Origin: Dehalococcoidia bacterium
Lineage (GTDB): Bacteria > Chloroflexota > Dehalococcoidia > Lucifugimonadales > Lucifugimonadaceae
Direction: 5' to 3'
NCBI GenBank assembly: GCA_026421215.1
Contig: JAPKBN010000005.1
Span: forward strand, 37,655-101,654
Length of the DNA: 64,000 nucleotides
Shown here: in pieces, positions 26,263 to 35,997 of the stretch
How positions within the stretch are numbered: position 1 is the stretch's first letter
Layout of the letters: each line of letters opens with the position of its first letter
Notes under the pieces: generated by a model
Told to the model about the DNA's origin: nothing
The model's database searches: none
Seen by the model: the letters and a program-made list of their open reading frames with translations, nothing else
Made by a program: the position numbers and the translations under genes

Positions 26263-28254
26263 ATGCCGGTAAATCGTTTCGATGTCAATTTCAGTCGTCT
26301 CATTGCCCATGGAAAGTCGTGGGGAGATGTCGGTCCGTATGAAGAATTACGCGGCACACTTCACTTCGATATCGACCCCGAACACTCGGCAAACAACCGC
26401 ATCACAGACGTGGAGATGGCCCCCCGTAATTCAGATGGACGCGTTGAGTTCTCGGCGGATGTGTCGATCATCCTGCCGGTGGACCGCAGTAAGGCCAGAG
26501 GCAAGATGGTCCTGGACGTGGTGAATCGCGGTAATCGGGTCGCGCTCCCCAATTTCAACCGGGCTACACGCCCGAGCATCAACTCTGACACGCCGATAGA
26601 TGTCGAGGTCGATGCCGGAGACGGCTACCTTATGCGACACGGCTATGTGGTCGTGGCATGTGGCTGGCAGAAAGACGCGCCGCCCTACCCGGCCCTCATC
26701 ACGCTGGACAGCCCTGACGGCGTCGACCCGGATGGAAATCCGATCACCGGAAACATCTACTCCCAGCTCCAGTCGCCCATCGACACCCACAACTTCCTTC
26801 TCTCGGACAAAGGCCATCGCGCATACCCGGCAGCAGACATGGACGAACCCCGAGCTTTGATGGAAGTTCGGGACGAACCAGACGGAGACCCACAGTCAAT
26901 CGCGCGGTCAGACTGGCGATTCGGCCGGATAGACGACGACGGGAACTACGTCGCTGATCCAGACTACATTTGCTCGGAGACGATGTTCCAAAAGGGCCGT
27001 CTTTATCAGGTTATTTACAACACTGTCGGGGCACGAGTACTCGGTCTAAGCTTCGCCGCCCTTCGGGATGTCACATCTTGGATCAAGCACGGGACACCCG
27101 CTCTGGAGTCCCCCGTCCCCGATGTAAAGCATGCTTACGCGTATGGGCGTTCCCAGACCGGGCGCTACCTCCGCACCTACGTCTACAACGATTTGAATCT
27201 AGACGAAAATGGGCGTGAAGCGCTAGACGGCGTGATCGCCAACGTGGCCGGCGGCATGCGGGGTGAGTTCAACCAACGTTTTGGCCAGAACTCCAAAGAC
27301 CGCAACAACATGCTGACCCAGCTCTTCCCGTTCGCCAGCGCCCAGACAATCGACCCGGAGACGGAAGAGATTGGTTCGCTCCACACCCGGCTAGACGAGC
27401 GTCGCAGCAACATCAAGGTGTTCTACACGAACACGTCCGCCGAATACCACCGAGGCGACGCGTCACTACTGCACACTGACCCGGATGGCATGCAGGACGT
27501 TGATCCAGGACCAAACACCCGTATTTACCACTTCACTGGCACGGAGCACGGTCTCGGTATGTGGCCGCCGACAGACATCGCCGCCGCAGGGGAGGAAGGC
27601 CAGGACCGATCCCAGAACCTGCGGAACATCATCGACTACGGACCGTTGCTGCGTGCCTGCCTTGCCAACATGGACGCATGGGTCGTGCATGGTGTCGAGC
27701 CACCGGCTAGCAGGCACCCTCGAATAGACGACGGCACAGCAGTTCCTACAGGGCAGCCAGCCACCGTGTTCAACAAGATCCCGGGCGCCAACTATCCTAG
27801 GCATCACGCCGATCCAAAGCGACGTGACTTTGGACTGATGGAGTCACGGGAACAGGTGACAACCTTCCCTCCGCGCGAGGGTAAAGTTTTCGGATCTCTC
27901 GTGTCCGCCGTAGACATCGACGGTAACGAGGTCGCCGGGGTGAAACTGCCGGAGGTCGCCGTGCCGATAGCGGCAACGACCGGCTGGACGCTTCGGCATC
28001 CCACAGTCGGCGGCGAGACTCAACTGCTGGTCTTTGCCGGCGGAACCGTGCCATTTGCGCCTAACCAGAAACAACGTGAGTTGGTTGGCGACCCTCGTCT
28101 ATCTATTGAGGAACGGTACGCATCGAAGGACGTATACCTGGAGCGGGTGAGGGCCGCGGGCGAGGCGCTGGCGGCAGAGCGGTACCTGATCGAAGAGGAT
28201 ATCGAGGTGTCGGTATCGCAGGCATCAAAGTTCTGGGACTGGTTCGCTGACTGA
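26263..28254 (+). CDS. PF20091-type alpha/beta hydrolase, tandem copy 3
   Basis: 663 residues: GKSWGDVGPYEELRGTLHF, VLDVVNRGNRVALPN, YGRSQTGRYLRTYVYNDLN (nucleophile Ser), GGMRGEFNQRFGQNSKDRNN, SAEYHRGDASLLHTDPDG and HFTGTEHGLGMWPPTD (catalytic His candidate). The elbow has GRS instead of GIS/GVS. AGGA lies 8 nt before the ATG. Copies 2 and 3 are clearly closer to each other than to copy 1. The three genes, all on the plus strand with gaps of about 260-270 bp that carry repeat debris, look like successive duplications. Confidence 0.88.
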   Translation: MPVNRFDVNFSRLIAHGKSWGDVGPYEELRGTLHFDIDPEHSANNRITDVEMAPRNSDGRVEFSADVSIILPVDRSKARGKMVLDVVNRGNRVALPNFNRATRPSINSDTPIDVEVDAGDGYLMRHGYVVVACGWQKDAPPYPALITLDSPDGVDPDGNPITGNIYSQLQSPIDTHNFLLSDKGHRAYPAADMDEPRALMEVRDEPDGDPQSIARSDWRFGRIDDDGNYVADPDYICSETMFQKGRLYQVIYNTVGARVLGLSFAALRDVTSWIKHGTPALESPVPDVKHAYAYGRSQTGRYLRTYVYNDLNLDENGREALDGVIANVAGGMRGEFNQRFGQNSKDRNNMLTQLFPFASAQTIDPETEEIGSLHTRLDERRSNIKVFYTNTSAEYHRGDASLLHTDPDGMQDVDPGPNTRIYHFTGTEHGLGMWPPTDIAAAGEEGQDRSQNLRNIIDYGPLLRACLANMDAWVVHGVEPPASRHPRIDDGTAVPTGQPATVFNKIPGANYPRHHADPKRRDFGLMESREQVTTFPPREGKVFGSLVSAVDIDGNEVAGVKLPEVAVPIAATTGWTLRHPTVGGETQLLVFAGGTVPFAPNQKQRELVGDPRLSIEERYASKDVYLERVRAAGEALAAERYLIEEDIEVSVSQASKFWDWFAD

Positions 28255-28561
28255 CATCCTTTGCAATTGTGTGACCGGAAGGGATAAGCATGTGGGCCAC
28301 GCACACACGCGCACGAGGATTTTGACCGTGGCTCTGACTCTACTCATGGCGACTTGTACCAGTGGCTTGAATAAGCCACCCACAGCCCGACCAGGCAACC
28401 CTACACCTAATGAAATACCAGATCACAACATGCTGTTGGTGGGCCTCATTGCCAAATCGACTTAGGATACCGACTGCTACTGAGGGAGTCCTATCGCCGT
28501 TCGCCGTGCTCCAACAACGGTCCATCGCAAGAGGCGTTGACCAACGTTGGATGGGATTGGC
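28255..28561 (+). other. Gene-poor gap before the FAD oxidase
   Basis: 307 bp with no convincing gene. A 64-codon open frame at 28271-28465 encodes a hydrophobic stretch ending in ATCTSG, vaguely like a lipoprotein start, but it lacks a good start and lipobox. Confidence 0.35.
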
Positions 28562-29710
28562 ATGACAACAACGGATTCGGCGGACGTTCTCATCGTTGGC
28601 GGTGGGATCATCGGATGCCTGACCGCGTACTACCTTTCGCAACGCGGGCTGAGTGCAATCGTGATCGAGGCAGACGGAATTGCGAGCGGCGCATCTGGCA
28701 CGTCGGCCGGCTGGCTCACGCCTTACTCCCACAAGAACGATCGCGCGATGCTTGCCTTATCCCCCGCTACATTGCGCCTGCACGCCGAACTCGCCGAAAC
28801 TCTACCGGCACTCACAGGCATCGACCACGGCTACCAACCCGCCCCCCAATTGCGCTGCGCCGTCACGGAAGACGGCGTTGCAGAGCTGCTAGATTTCCAA
28901 TCTCAACGCGCCTCTGAAAGCGTGGTAATGGAATGGCTGTCGGGCGAAGAGGCGCGTGCCATGAGCCCGTGGATAACGGCAAATATCATCGGCGCGCTCA
29001 GGAGCGAGAACGAGCCGACCGTGGATTCCTACCGCCTCACCATGTCTGCGTTCCAGGCCGCTGAGATGGGCGGTGCGCGCATGATTTTTGGAAGGGTAGT
29101 CGGGCTAATCAGTTCCGGCGATGGCGTCGCCGCCGGGGTACGGATGGAAAACGGATCAGAAGTCCATGGGGGTGCGATCGTTCTAGCGATGGGTCCGTGG
29201 TCCGGTGCAGCTGCCAAGTGGTTGAATCACCCGGTGCCGGTAACACCGCAAAGAGGCGAATTGGTGTACCTCGCTGCGCCCGAGGAGGGCGATGGCCCTG
29301 AGCTAGATATCGGGTTGCACCTCGTCGAGGACGGCAGCTCGATCCTCCGGAAACGACTGAGCGACACCATCGTGGGCGCATCGAAAGAGTACGTCGGTTT
29401 CGACAGATCAACGACGACCGGCGCCCGTGATGAGTTGCTGATCAACGCCGCTCGATTGTCGAGCCGGATAGAGACTGCGAGCATCTCTGGCCAGACGGCC
29501 TGCCTGAGACCCATCTCGGCGGACGGTCGAGCATACGTGGGACTCGTCCCCGGTTGGGACGCCGTCTACCTCGCGACCGGGCACTCCGGTGAAGGTATCC
29601 ACTACGGCCCGGTAACCGCTGACGCAATCGCTGGACTAATCTCCGACGGCAGATGTGAGCACGACATAGCGCCCCTGAGTCCGACGCGAACGAGCATTAC
29701 GAACGTATAA
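28562..29710 (+). CDS. FAD-dependent oxidoreductase (DAO/glycine oxidase family)
   Basis: 382 residues. The N-terminal FAD dinucleotide motif is DVLIVGGGIIGCLTAYYLSQRG, with the ribose-binding Glu in VIEAD and the DAO-type GASGTSAGWL. The C-terminal GHSGEGIHYGPVTADAIAGLI closes the FAD site. Such enzymes oxidise amines or amino acids (D-amino acids, glycine, sarcosine). I start at the ATG at 28562, which fits the FAD motif position; a frame extension to 28547 is possible. It is followed by the RraA-like gene with 63 bp between, possibly one operon. Confidence 0.88.
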   Translation: MTTTDSADVLIVGGGIIGCLTAYYLSQRGLSAIVIEADGIASGASGTSAGWLTPYSHKNDRAMLALSPATLRLHAELAETLPALTGIDHGYQPAPQLRCAVTEDGVAELLDFQSQRASESVVMEWLSGEEARAMSPWITANIIGALRSENEPTVDSYRLTMSAFQAAEMGGARMIFGRVVGLISSGDGVAAGVRMENGSEVHGGAIVLAMGPWSGAAAKWLNHPVPVTPQRGELVYLAAPEEGDGPELDIGLHLVEDGSSILRKRLSDTIVGASKEYVGFDRSTTTGARDELLINAARLSSRIETASISGQTACLRPISADGRAYVGLVPGWDAVYLATGHSGEGIHYGPVTADAIAGLISDGRCEHDIAPLSPTRTSITNV

Positions 29711-29773
29711 TTTCGACCCCCGGCGCGCCGCAACACGCCAAAATCCCACCCCACGAGAACCAGAGGAGCCAGC

Positions 29774-30514
29774 ATGGCTAACCACCCTCCCACTCCTGCC
29801 CACACACTGACCCAGGACCTGATCGACGGCCTTATGGCGATCAACTCTACCGCCGTCCTAGACGTGCTCGCCAGGAATGGTTTCGCGCCTTACTACATGT
29901 ACATGCCGAACGTCAGGAACCTAACCCCGGGACGTCGGCTTGTCGGCCGGGCAGTAACAGTGCGATTTGTGCCGTTCCGGGCGGATGTTGAGGCCAAAAA
30001 ACCTGCGGGCGAAGACTCCCCGGAGTACGCCGCATTTGAAGCAGCGGGGACGGGCGACGTGATCGTTATGGAGTCGATGCGAGACAAGCGTATGTCTATT
30101 GGCGGCGACGTGAAGTTTCTGCGGCTCAAGCAGCGTGGGGTGGCAGGGCTGATATGCGACGGGGGCGTCCGGGACATGCACGTGGTCAAGGACTACGGAC
30201 CTGCATTTTTTGGATTGGATCAAACGTCGAACCTTGGAACGACATTCGGGTTTCCGTTCGAGACCAACGGCACGGTGGCGGTCGACGGCGTGCTAGTACA
30301 GCCTGGTGACTACCTACATGCAGACGATGACGGTGTGGTGGTGATCCCGAGAGAGGTGGCCGCCGATATCGCCAAAAAGGCGATCGAGTACGACGAGCTT
30401 GAGGAGTGGATACGCGCCCGGCTGGACACCGAAGGTCTGTCCCCGGGCAAGTACTACCCACCCGATGAGAAGACCACAGCCGAGTTCAGGAAGTGGAAGG
30501 CGGAGCAGGGGTGA
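29774..30514 (+). CDS. RraA-like protein / HMG-aldolase family
   Basis: 246 residues of the RraA superfamily, which includes 4-hydroxy-4-methyl-2-oxoglutarate aldolases as well as RNase E regulators. The core has GRAVTVRFVP, GDVIVMESM, the Arg-Asp motif GLICDGGVRDMH and HADDDGVVVIPRE. Given no obvious RNase E link and the catabolic neighbourhood, an aldolase/oxaloacetate decarboxylase-like role is more likely, as inference. The size is slightly larger than the 160-residue RraA because of N- and C-terminal extensions. AGAGGAG lies upstream of the ATG. Confidence 0.85.
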   Translation: MANHPPTPAHTLTQDLIDGLMAINSTAVLDVLARNGFAPYYMYMPNVRNLTPGRRLVGRAVTVRFVPFRADVEAKKPAGEDSPEYAAFEAAGTGDVIVMESMRDKRMSIGGDVKFLRLKQRGVAGLICDGGVRDMHVVKDYGPAFFGLDQTSNLGTTFGFPFETNGTVAVDGVLVQPGDYLHADDDGVVVIPREVAADIAKKAIEYDELEEWIRARLDTEGLSPGKYYPPDEKTTAEFRKWKAEQG

Positions 30515-30622
30515 CCAGACACCATATGTCTACCCTACATAGTGTGGTGATTGAAAACAGCGCTCTTGCAGATGGATGGGCCAGCCGGAGTTAGGGGCTG
30601 CATCGTCCGTCCGAACCGGTCC

Positions 30623-32395
30623 CTAAACTTCCTCATGCTCGCCGAGTGTCAATCGAGCCAACCACGCGCTCTCACCGCGTCTAGGATCGGGGTCGAATCC
30701 GCCGACCCATTCTTGGGCGATCCAGTGGGTTGTACGCGCCGCCACAGTAAAACGGTGGGCACCTTCCAGAATCCGGAACTGCGCGTCCAGTAACGTTCGC
30801 CTGCGGTCCGATGGGTCCAACTGAGTTGTCTGGAGTTCGATCAGCCCATCGAGTTCGTCGGATGAAAACCCGGTGGTGTTCCACATACCCTTCGAATGGT
30901 GGACCGAAAACAAATCGTCGCTGACGCCGTCCACGGGGGCCTGCGCGCCCACGAAAACCTGGTAATCACCACCGATCCAGACCTCATCGGCAAATTTTCG
31001 AGTAGTCACCTCACGTATCGTGCTCTCAAATCCCAATACCGCCAGCGCGTCCGCAACTTTCCGGGCCTGGAGCAAATACAAATCCCCAAACTGGCCGACC
31101 GTTATCTCAATCGGCCCGGTTGGCACGACGCCGGACTCCGACGATAGTTCGGCCGCCCGGTCCACATCGGCAAATCCGGTGCGCATTGCGGCTTCGCTAA
31201 GCAACCATGCCGAGCGGGGCGCTGGAATCCCGAGAGTTACAACACCCTCTCCACCCCACACCTCTTCAAGATCACTCCATGGGTCCAGTGCCCTGAACAC
31301 GGCCTGCCTGAATAACTGCGAGGTGAATGGAGGTTTGTTCGTGTTGAAAGCGATCTCAGCTCCAGTTCCAAAGTTACTGACCGATTTTGATGTAATGCCC
31401 GGCAGATTCTTCAGCGCCTTTGCTGTTTCTTCACCGGAAGCGTCAACGAAATCCAGCAACCCGACCCGAAATGCGGCATTTCTTGTACTGGCCTGTGGAA
31501 TGTACGAAATCTGTAGACCGTCAATATCTGGAGTACCGGATTCGAAATAATCAGGATTCCGGTCGTACGCGGCGGTCTGCGATGTCGTGTCTATCCAGAT
31601 CCATGGCCCACTCCCGATGTTTGGGCCGCGAAGCAGATCCCCGTGGATAGCCACTATTTCCGGTGCAACCATCCGTGTCCGACCGTCTGCAAGGTTCAGT
31701 AGAAGATCAGAGTCAAGGCCACCGGACACGAACTCTAGATCTAGAGTCCGATCATCGACCGTCGTGATCGCGCCGATCCCGGTCAGTAGATCACCGTTGG
31801 GGTTTCCGGGCTCACGCTGCCGCTCCAGGCTGAACGCCACATCAGATGCCACCAATCGGCGTCCGTTCAACGGGGCGATGTTCTGCCACATCACGTCTGA
31901 ACGAAGCGTGATCCGCAACTTCTCCGAATCAACAAACTCCCAGCTCTGGCAGATTTCGCACTCCACAAGGCTTGCAGAGTCGGCGTCAGCGTTCCTGAGC
32001 AGCCTACTGTAGATCAGCCCGATCCCCCATGTGGAAAGGGCTGGCGATACCTCGCGATGGATATCAAAATGCGGTCCGGGTTCCGGAACCGAAAACCGGA
32101 GGAATCCGCCGCCTATATCTGTGGGCGGGAGGACCGAGGTTGCGCTGACGGAAGGAGAAGCCGTCGCGGCCGGGGACGAACTCACATCGCCCACCGGGGT
32201 CGCAGCAGGTGTTTCAGAAAGGTTCGGGATAGGGGCGACGATCACAACGTTAGCAGTCGCGGGTTCGGCGCCTGACGAGTCGCCAGAAGAGCTACATGCT
32301 ACCGTCAGCAACAGCAACAGCAGCGCTGTTAATAATGCGGGCGCGCTTAATACATGCCAAACGGGCCCGGTGCGTAAATCTGTCGGTAATGGCAA
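30623..32395 (-). CDS. ABC transporter substrate-binding lipoprotein, family 5 (peptide/nickel type)
   Basis: 590 residues with an N-terminal hydrophobic signal and a lipobox-like LLTVAC near residue 34, then a Ser/Ala/Pro linker to about residue 90. The family 5 body follows (VMWQNIAPLNGRRLVASDVAFSLER, RNPDYFESGTPDIDGLQI, IAFNTNKPPFTSQLFRQAV). It would present peptides or similar solutes at the membrane. No permease or ATPase genes are adjacent, so the partners are elsewhere. The start is the TTG at 32395; no ribosome site is evident. It is divergent from tatD, sharing a 151-bp intergenic region. Confidence 0.85.
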   Translation of the reverse strand: MPLPTDLRTGPVWHVLSAPALLTALLLLLLTVACSSSGDSSGAEPATANVVIVAPIPNLSETPAATPVGDVSSSPAATASPSVSATSVLPPTDIGGGFLRFSVPEPGPHFDIHREVSPALSTWGIGLIYSRLLRNADADSASLVECEICQSWEFVDSEKLRITLRSDVMWQNIAPLNGRRLVASDVAFSLERQREPGNPNGDLLTGIGAITTVDDRTLDLEFVSGGLDSDLLLNLADGRTRMVAPEIVAIHGDLLRGPNIGSGPWIWIDTTSQTAAYDRNPDYFESGTPDIDGLQISYIPQASTRNAAFRVGLLDFVDASGEETAKALKNLPGITSKSVSNFGTGAEIAFNTNKPPFTSQLFRQAVFRALDPWSDLEEVWGGEGVVTLGIPAPRSAWLLSEAAMRTGFADVDRAAELSSESGVVPTGPIEITVGQFGDLYLLQARKVADALAVLGFESTIREVTTRKFADEVWIGGDYQVFVGAQAPVDGVSDDLFSVHHSKGMWNTTGFSSDELDGLIELQTTQLDPSDRRRTLLDAQFRILEGAHRFTVAARTTHWIAQEWVGGFDPDPRRGESAWLARLTLGEHEEV

Positions 32396-32414
32396 TTTAT
32401 TGTGTACAGGAGGC

Positions 32415-32445
32415 GGTACGATTGGTCGCTACCAATCAGCGTACC
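32415..32445. promoter_or_regulatory. Nested inverted repeat in a divergent promoter region
   Basis: GGTACGATTGGT (32415-32426) and ACCAAT then CGTACC (32431-32436, 32440-32445) form a 12-bp stem interrupted by a CAG bulge, with CGCT at the tip. It lies between divergent genes (SBP gene and tatD). An operator or RNA hairpin is possible. Confidence 0.45.
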
Positions 32446-32546
32446 GGTGCGTTGCCTCGTCAACCAGTGGGAATCTGACGCAAAACACGAGCGCTAGGGT
32501 TGTCCTCAAGACGTGGCATCCGAGTGAGAAGGAACGAGGAAACGAC

Positions 32547-33332
32547 TTGTTCGTCGATCTTCATACGCATATCGATCAGTACGAGCCCGACGAACTACCG
32601 GGTATGTTTGAGCGCGCACGTGCGGTTGCAGTTGGCCCAATCATCGCGGCCGGTGTAACCGTTGAAAGCACGCGCCGGTGTCTCCAGCTAGCCTCTGAGT
32701 ACGAGAACGTGTTCGCCGGCGTCGGCGTCCACCCTTCTGATCTAACCGAAGATCTGGACAACTTTGCTCTTGATCAGTTGCGAAACATGGCCTCCGATGA
32801 ACGGGTGATCGTGATGAGCGAGGTCGGGCTAGATCACCAGGATGACTCGCCGGGCAGGGCTGTTCAGGAGCGCGCGTTCCGTGCCCAGCTCGACATCGCA
32901 CATGAGGCCAGTCTTCCGGTTGTGTTCCACATGCGGTTTGCCACGGACGACATGATCCGTGTACTTACCGAGGAACGAATATCGGAACTCGGCGGGGCGG
33001 CACACTATTTCCAGGGCAGCCACGAAGAGGCGTCCGCTGTGATTGATCTAGGTTGCTACATCTCGCTAGCGAAGCCCCTGCTACGACTACCGGAGTTGCA
33101 GGAAGTCGCACAGAATCTTCCACTTGAGTGGATCGTCCTCGAGACCGATTGCTATCCGCAGCCGTTTAAGGGAAAGCGAGAGAAGTGGACGGAGCCTAAG
33201 GATGTACCAATCGTCGCTGCGAAACTGGCGGAGCTGAAGGGCATCGGTGTCGACGAAGTTATGGAAGCCACGACGGCGAATGTCCTGACGATGCTCGGGC
33301 CAAGGGCTGATCGGGTTTCAGCCGCCCTGTAA
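32547..33332 (+). CDS. TatD-family metal-dependent hydrolase
   Basis: 261 residues of a TIM-barrel metallohydrolase (TatD DNase/hydrolase family). Metal ligands: DLHTHIDQY near the start, SEVGLDH, VVFHMRF and the C-terminal LETDCYPQPF; the third loop reads AAHYFQGSHEEA. The HxH and LETD signatures are strong, with minor changes from textbook TatD. I start at the TTG 32547: GAGGA lies 6 nt upstream and the first product residues are the conserved strand. The longer frame would run back into the divergent SBP gene. The function may be 3'-5' exonuclease or general hydrolase. Confidence 0.85.
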   Translation: MFVDLHTHIDQYEPDELPGMFERARAVAVGPIIAAGVTVESTRRCLQLASEYENVFAGVGVHPSDLTEDLDNFALDQLRNMASDERVIVMSEVGLDHQDDSPGRAVQERAFRAQLDIAHEASLPVVFHMRFATDDMIRVLTEERISELGGAAHYFQGSHEEASAVIDLGCYISLAKPLLRLPELQEVAQNLPLEWIVLETDCYPQPFKGKREKWTEPKDVPIVAAKLAELKGIGVDEVMEATTANVLTMLGPRADRVSAAL

Positions 33333-33476
33333 TCAAGCCCATCCAAACCAGTATGAGCGTCTATTTCGTTTTCACGAAGCATTCCCCCACAATTCCCACT
33401 GCGTCTTGCGTCGACTCGCTCGTATAATTCCATCTGTTCCCGTAAAAATCGGTGACAAAACCGAGAGGTACGAATC

Positions 33477-34070
33477 ATGCCTAACGCGTGTCAGACAGCT
33501 TTTAAAGAATGGGCCGTCACAATAGAAGCACTTGCGCGCGGCGAGCAGATCATCATCCTCCGAAAAGGCGGGTTACAGGAACCAAACCTGCATTTTCAGA
33601 TCGAGCACGACCGCTTCCTGTTCTTCCCCGGCTACCTCCACCAGGACGCGAAATTGCTGAAACCGGACTACAGGTCATGGTTAACGGATGAGGAAGAGCA
33701 GCCTGATCCGTCCGAGGTCACGTTCAGTCTTTACGCAGAGGTTACGGACGTGATCGAACTCGGGGTGACAGATCCCGAGGCCGCGGCGGCGGCACTTGAG
33801 CCGTTTCACATCTGGGCGCCTGGATTTGCCCTGAAACGTGTTCACTGGAAGCCGTTGCATCCGTTGAACGCTATCTTCCTTCGCTGCTACTCAATCCAGG
33901 AGCCGGTCACCATGCCGGTGACCCCGCAATACAGCGGATGCACCTCTTGGGTAGACCTCGATAGCGATGTTGCGCTGGGCGAAATCACTCCTGCAATCCA
34001 GGACGCTGATTACGAGCAGAGGGCATCGGAAATTAAAGTCGCCCTCGCTGCGACCCACGCGACCATCTGA
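33477..34070 (+). CDS. DUF1802 family protein
   Basis: 197 residues with the DUF1802 start (AFKEWAVTIEALARGEQIIILRKGG) and the FLFFPGYLHQ region. Function unknown; proteins of this group often have an unknown role in cytoplasmic nucleic-acid or stress processes, but nothing here decides it. The ATG is preceded by GAGAGG. A -10-like TATAAT lies at 33423-33428, about 50 bp upstream. It stands alone between tatD and the aldo/keto reductase. Confidence 0.8.
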   Translation: MPNACQTAFKEWAVTIEALARGEQIIILRKGGLQEPNLHFQIEHDRFLFFPGYLHQDAKLLKPDYRSWLTDEEEQPDPSEVTFSLYAEVTDVIELGVTDPEAAAAALEPFHIWAPGFALKRVHWKPLHPLNAIFLRCYSIQEPVTMPVTPQYSGCTSWVDLDSDVALGEITPAIQDADYEQRASEIKVALAATHATI

Positions 34071-34143
34071 ATCTCATTAGACGCGCAGAACTACACCAGA
34101 TTCCAACAGTTAAAGGCCTGAAGAGGCCAAGAAAGGCCCACCG

Positions 34144-35163
34144 TTGAAATACCGGACCCTGGCCGGAACCGACCTCAAGCTTTCGACTATCGGCTTCGGC
34201 GTATGGAGCGTTTCCACTGGTTGGTGGGGACCTGTCGATAAAGAGGCCGGCGAAGCCCTTCTCAACAGGGCGTTCGATCTCGGCGTCACATTCTTCGACA
34301 CCGCCGACACATACGGCGAGGGTTACGGCGAAGAGATCATGAACAACGCTCTCTCCTCGCATCGTCAGGAGATCGTGATCGGCAGTAAGTTCGGTTACGA
34401 CCTTGATGCTCCCCGGGAGGGACACAAAGAACGGCCTCAAAAATGGGATCCAGAGTTCGTTGTAGAGGCCTGCAACCGTTCGCTCACACGGTTGGGCACC
34501 GACTACATTGACTTCTACCAGGCCCACAACGCCCGCCTGTCTGCGATCGAACGAGACGACCTGTTCGACACACTGGACGGGCTCGTGAAGGCCGGTAAAG
34601 TCAGGGTCTACGGGATCGCCGTTGGCCCGGACATCGGATGGGTGGAAGAGGGCGAATTCACCATCCAGAAACGGCACGTCCCGGCACAGATCATCTACAA
34701 CGTCTTTGAGCAGGAACCCGGACGCAGGTTCATAGAAGTCGCATCCGAAGAAGGTGTCGGCGTAGTCAGCCGTGTACCGCACGCATCGGGCCTTCTGGAC
34801 GGGACATACACACGGGACAAGCCGATTGAGTTTGACCCCAGTGACCACCGAACTTATCGGAAGAAGCAGTGGCTGGAGAAGGGTCTCAATAAGCTGGATG
34901 AAATCCAGTTCCTGTTCGAGAACAGCGACGGAACGGTCGCCCAGGTCGCGCTCCAGTTCGTTTTGAAGCCTGAAATAGTGGCATCAGTGTTGCCGACCAT
35001 GACAAGCATTGAGCAGCTTGAAGAATTCCTCGGTGCGGCTGATCTCGCCGACGTTCCGGACGACGAGAACACCAGGCTCGCGGATCTGTACGACGACAAC
35101 TTCGGCCAGGGCCCACACGACCCGATCAAGTCCAGTCTCACCGAGTCTGGCTATCGCGACTAA
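34144..35163 (+). CDS. Aldo/keto reductase
   Basis: 339 residues, (beta/alpha)8 NADPH-dependent reductase. The start is [19 protein letters not shown]. The catalytic tetrad reads Asp and Tyr in [15 protein letters not shown], Lys in GSKFGYD and His in FYQAHNARL. The C-terminal [25 protein letters not shown] is the NADPH-binding end. It starts with TTG (AAAGG about 9 nt upstream). The substrate is unknown; the sequence is close to those annotated as putative oxidoreductases of the AKR subfamily acting on aldehydes or sugars. It is the second member in the window, the other being at 48.2-49.1 kb. Confidence 0.9.
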   Translation: MKYRTLAGTDLKLSTIGFGVWSVSTGWWGPVDKEAGEALLNRAFDLGVTFFDTADTYGEGYGEEIMNNALSSHRQEIVIGSKFGYDLDAPREGHKERPQKWDPEFVVEACNRSLTRLGTDYIDFYQAHNARLSAIERDDLFDTLDGLVKAGKVRVYGIAVGPDIGWVEEGEFTIQKRHVPAQIIYNVFEQEPGRRFIEVASEEGVGVVSRVPHASGLLDGTYTRDKPIEFDPSDHRTYRKKQWLEKGLNKLDEIQFLFENSDGTVAQVALQFVLKPEIVASVLPTMTSIEQLEEFLGAADLADVPDDENTRLADLYDDNFGQGPHDPIKSSLTESGYRD

Positions 35164-35306
35164 CACTCTGTGACGGCATTATTTGATTGGCGTCGAGGTT
35201 TGATAAGGGTGGCCTTGTATTCCCGTCCTGCCGAGGGGCCTTACCTGGTCGGCGTTCGAGTTTGGACAGAGCAGATTTCTACATTTACCGATTCCGCACC
35301 GCTCCC

Positions 35307-35852
35307 CTAATCTTGCGTCGTCACGGCCTGCTGGCCTGATTCACCATGAATACGCCGCCCGCGTCGGCCACGCCGTCCTCTGCCCCGGCGTTGGATCTGT
35401 TTCTTTGCCACGCTCGCCCGCTTCAACTCTTCCTCAAGCATCGTGAAATCTCTCTGGGGGATAATGTGAAGCGTGCCGACAAGCGCCAGCGGCCACATCT
35501 CCGGCGGCCACTTTCGAACGTATTCAAGCCGTGGGCCAATCTGCATTGCGTCAACCCAGCTCTCTTCCTCAACCACCACATCGGCCCGCATCTTGACTCG
35601 GTGCGGGAAATCCTCCGCTTCTCGATGAGACTTCCAGATCCGTTCGTGATTCTCGAAGTGATTGGATGTGAGTGTCGTAGACGCCGCAAACGCTCTACGA
35701 TCAGAGATGTAGAAAATCATGCGATCCTCTTCGGCCATGCGCACCGCCTTCCGGCGCTGCTTAGTGTCCACACCCTGAACACTGAAACCAAGATCACACG
35801 TGGTCTGGAAGTTTTCTTCTGTCGAGGAGAGCAGCCAGTACGTCTTGCCCAT
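35307..35852 (-). CDS. EVE domain protein with basic tail
   Basis: 181 residues. The N-terminal two thirds resemble an EVE (PUA-like) domain, a fold that recognises modified bases: YWLLSSTEENFQTT, GVDTKQRRKAVRMAEEDRMIFYISDRRAFAAS, and the middle WPPEMWPLAL. The C-terminal 30 residues are a striking basic tail (RRGRGRRGRRGRRIHGE), likely for nucleic-acid binding. EVE proteins often accompany restriction or modification-dependent defence genes, but none is seen here. GGAG lies just before the ATG. Divergent from the M48 protease with about 145 bp between. Confidence 0.72.
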   Translation of the reverse strand: MGKTYWLLSSTEENFQTTCDLGFSVQGVDTKQRRKAVRMAEEDRMIFYISDRRAFAASTTLTSNHFENHERIWKSHREAEDFPHRVKMRADVVVEEESWVDAMQIGPRLEYVRKWPPEMWPLALVGTLHIIPQRDFTMLEEELKRASVAKKQIQRRGRGRRGRRGRRIHGESGQQAVTTQD

Positions 35853-35997
35853 ACATCTCCACTTGAGGCGAAGATTTGATCAGCCGGAATCGGCCAACAC
35901 ACCCGCAATCGTAGCACTCGTGGCAGGACATGCCACGCACCAGGTCCACTCACACACTGCGCCCCAATCTCCGGGAACAGCCATAATTCAGGGCATC

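Noticed and set aside
28271..28465. A 64-codon plus-strand frame with a hydrophobic segment
   Set aside because: The Cys context (MATC) is not a good lipobox and no ribosome site was found; it is only noted in the gap description.
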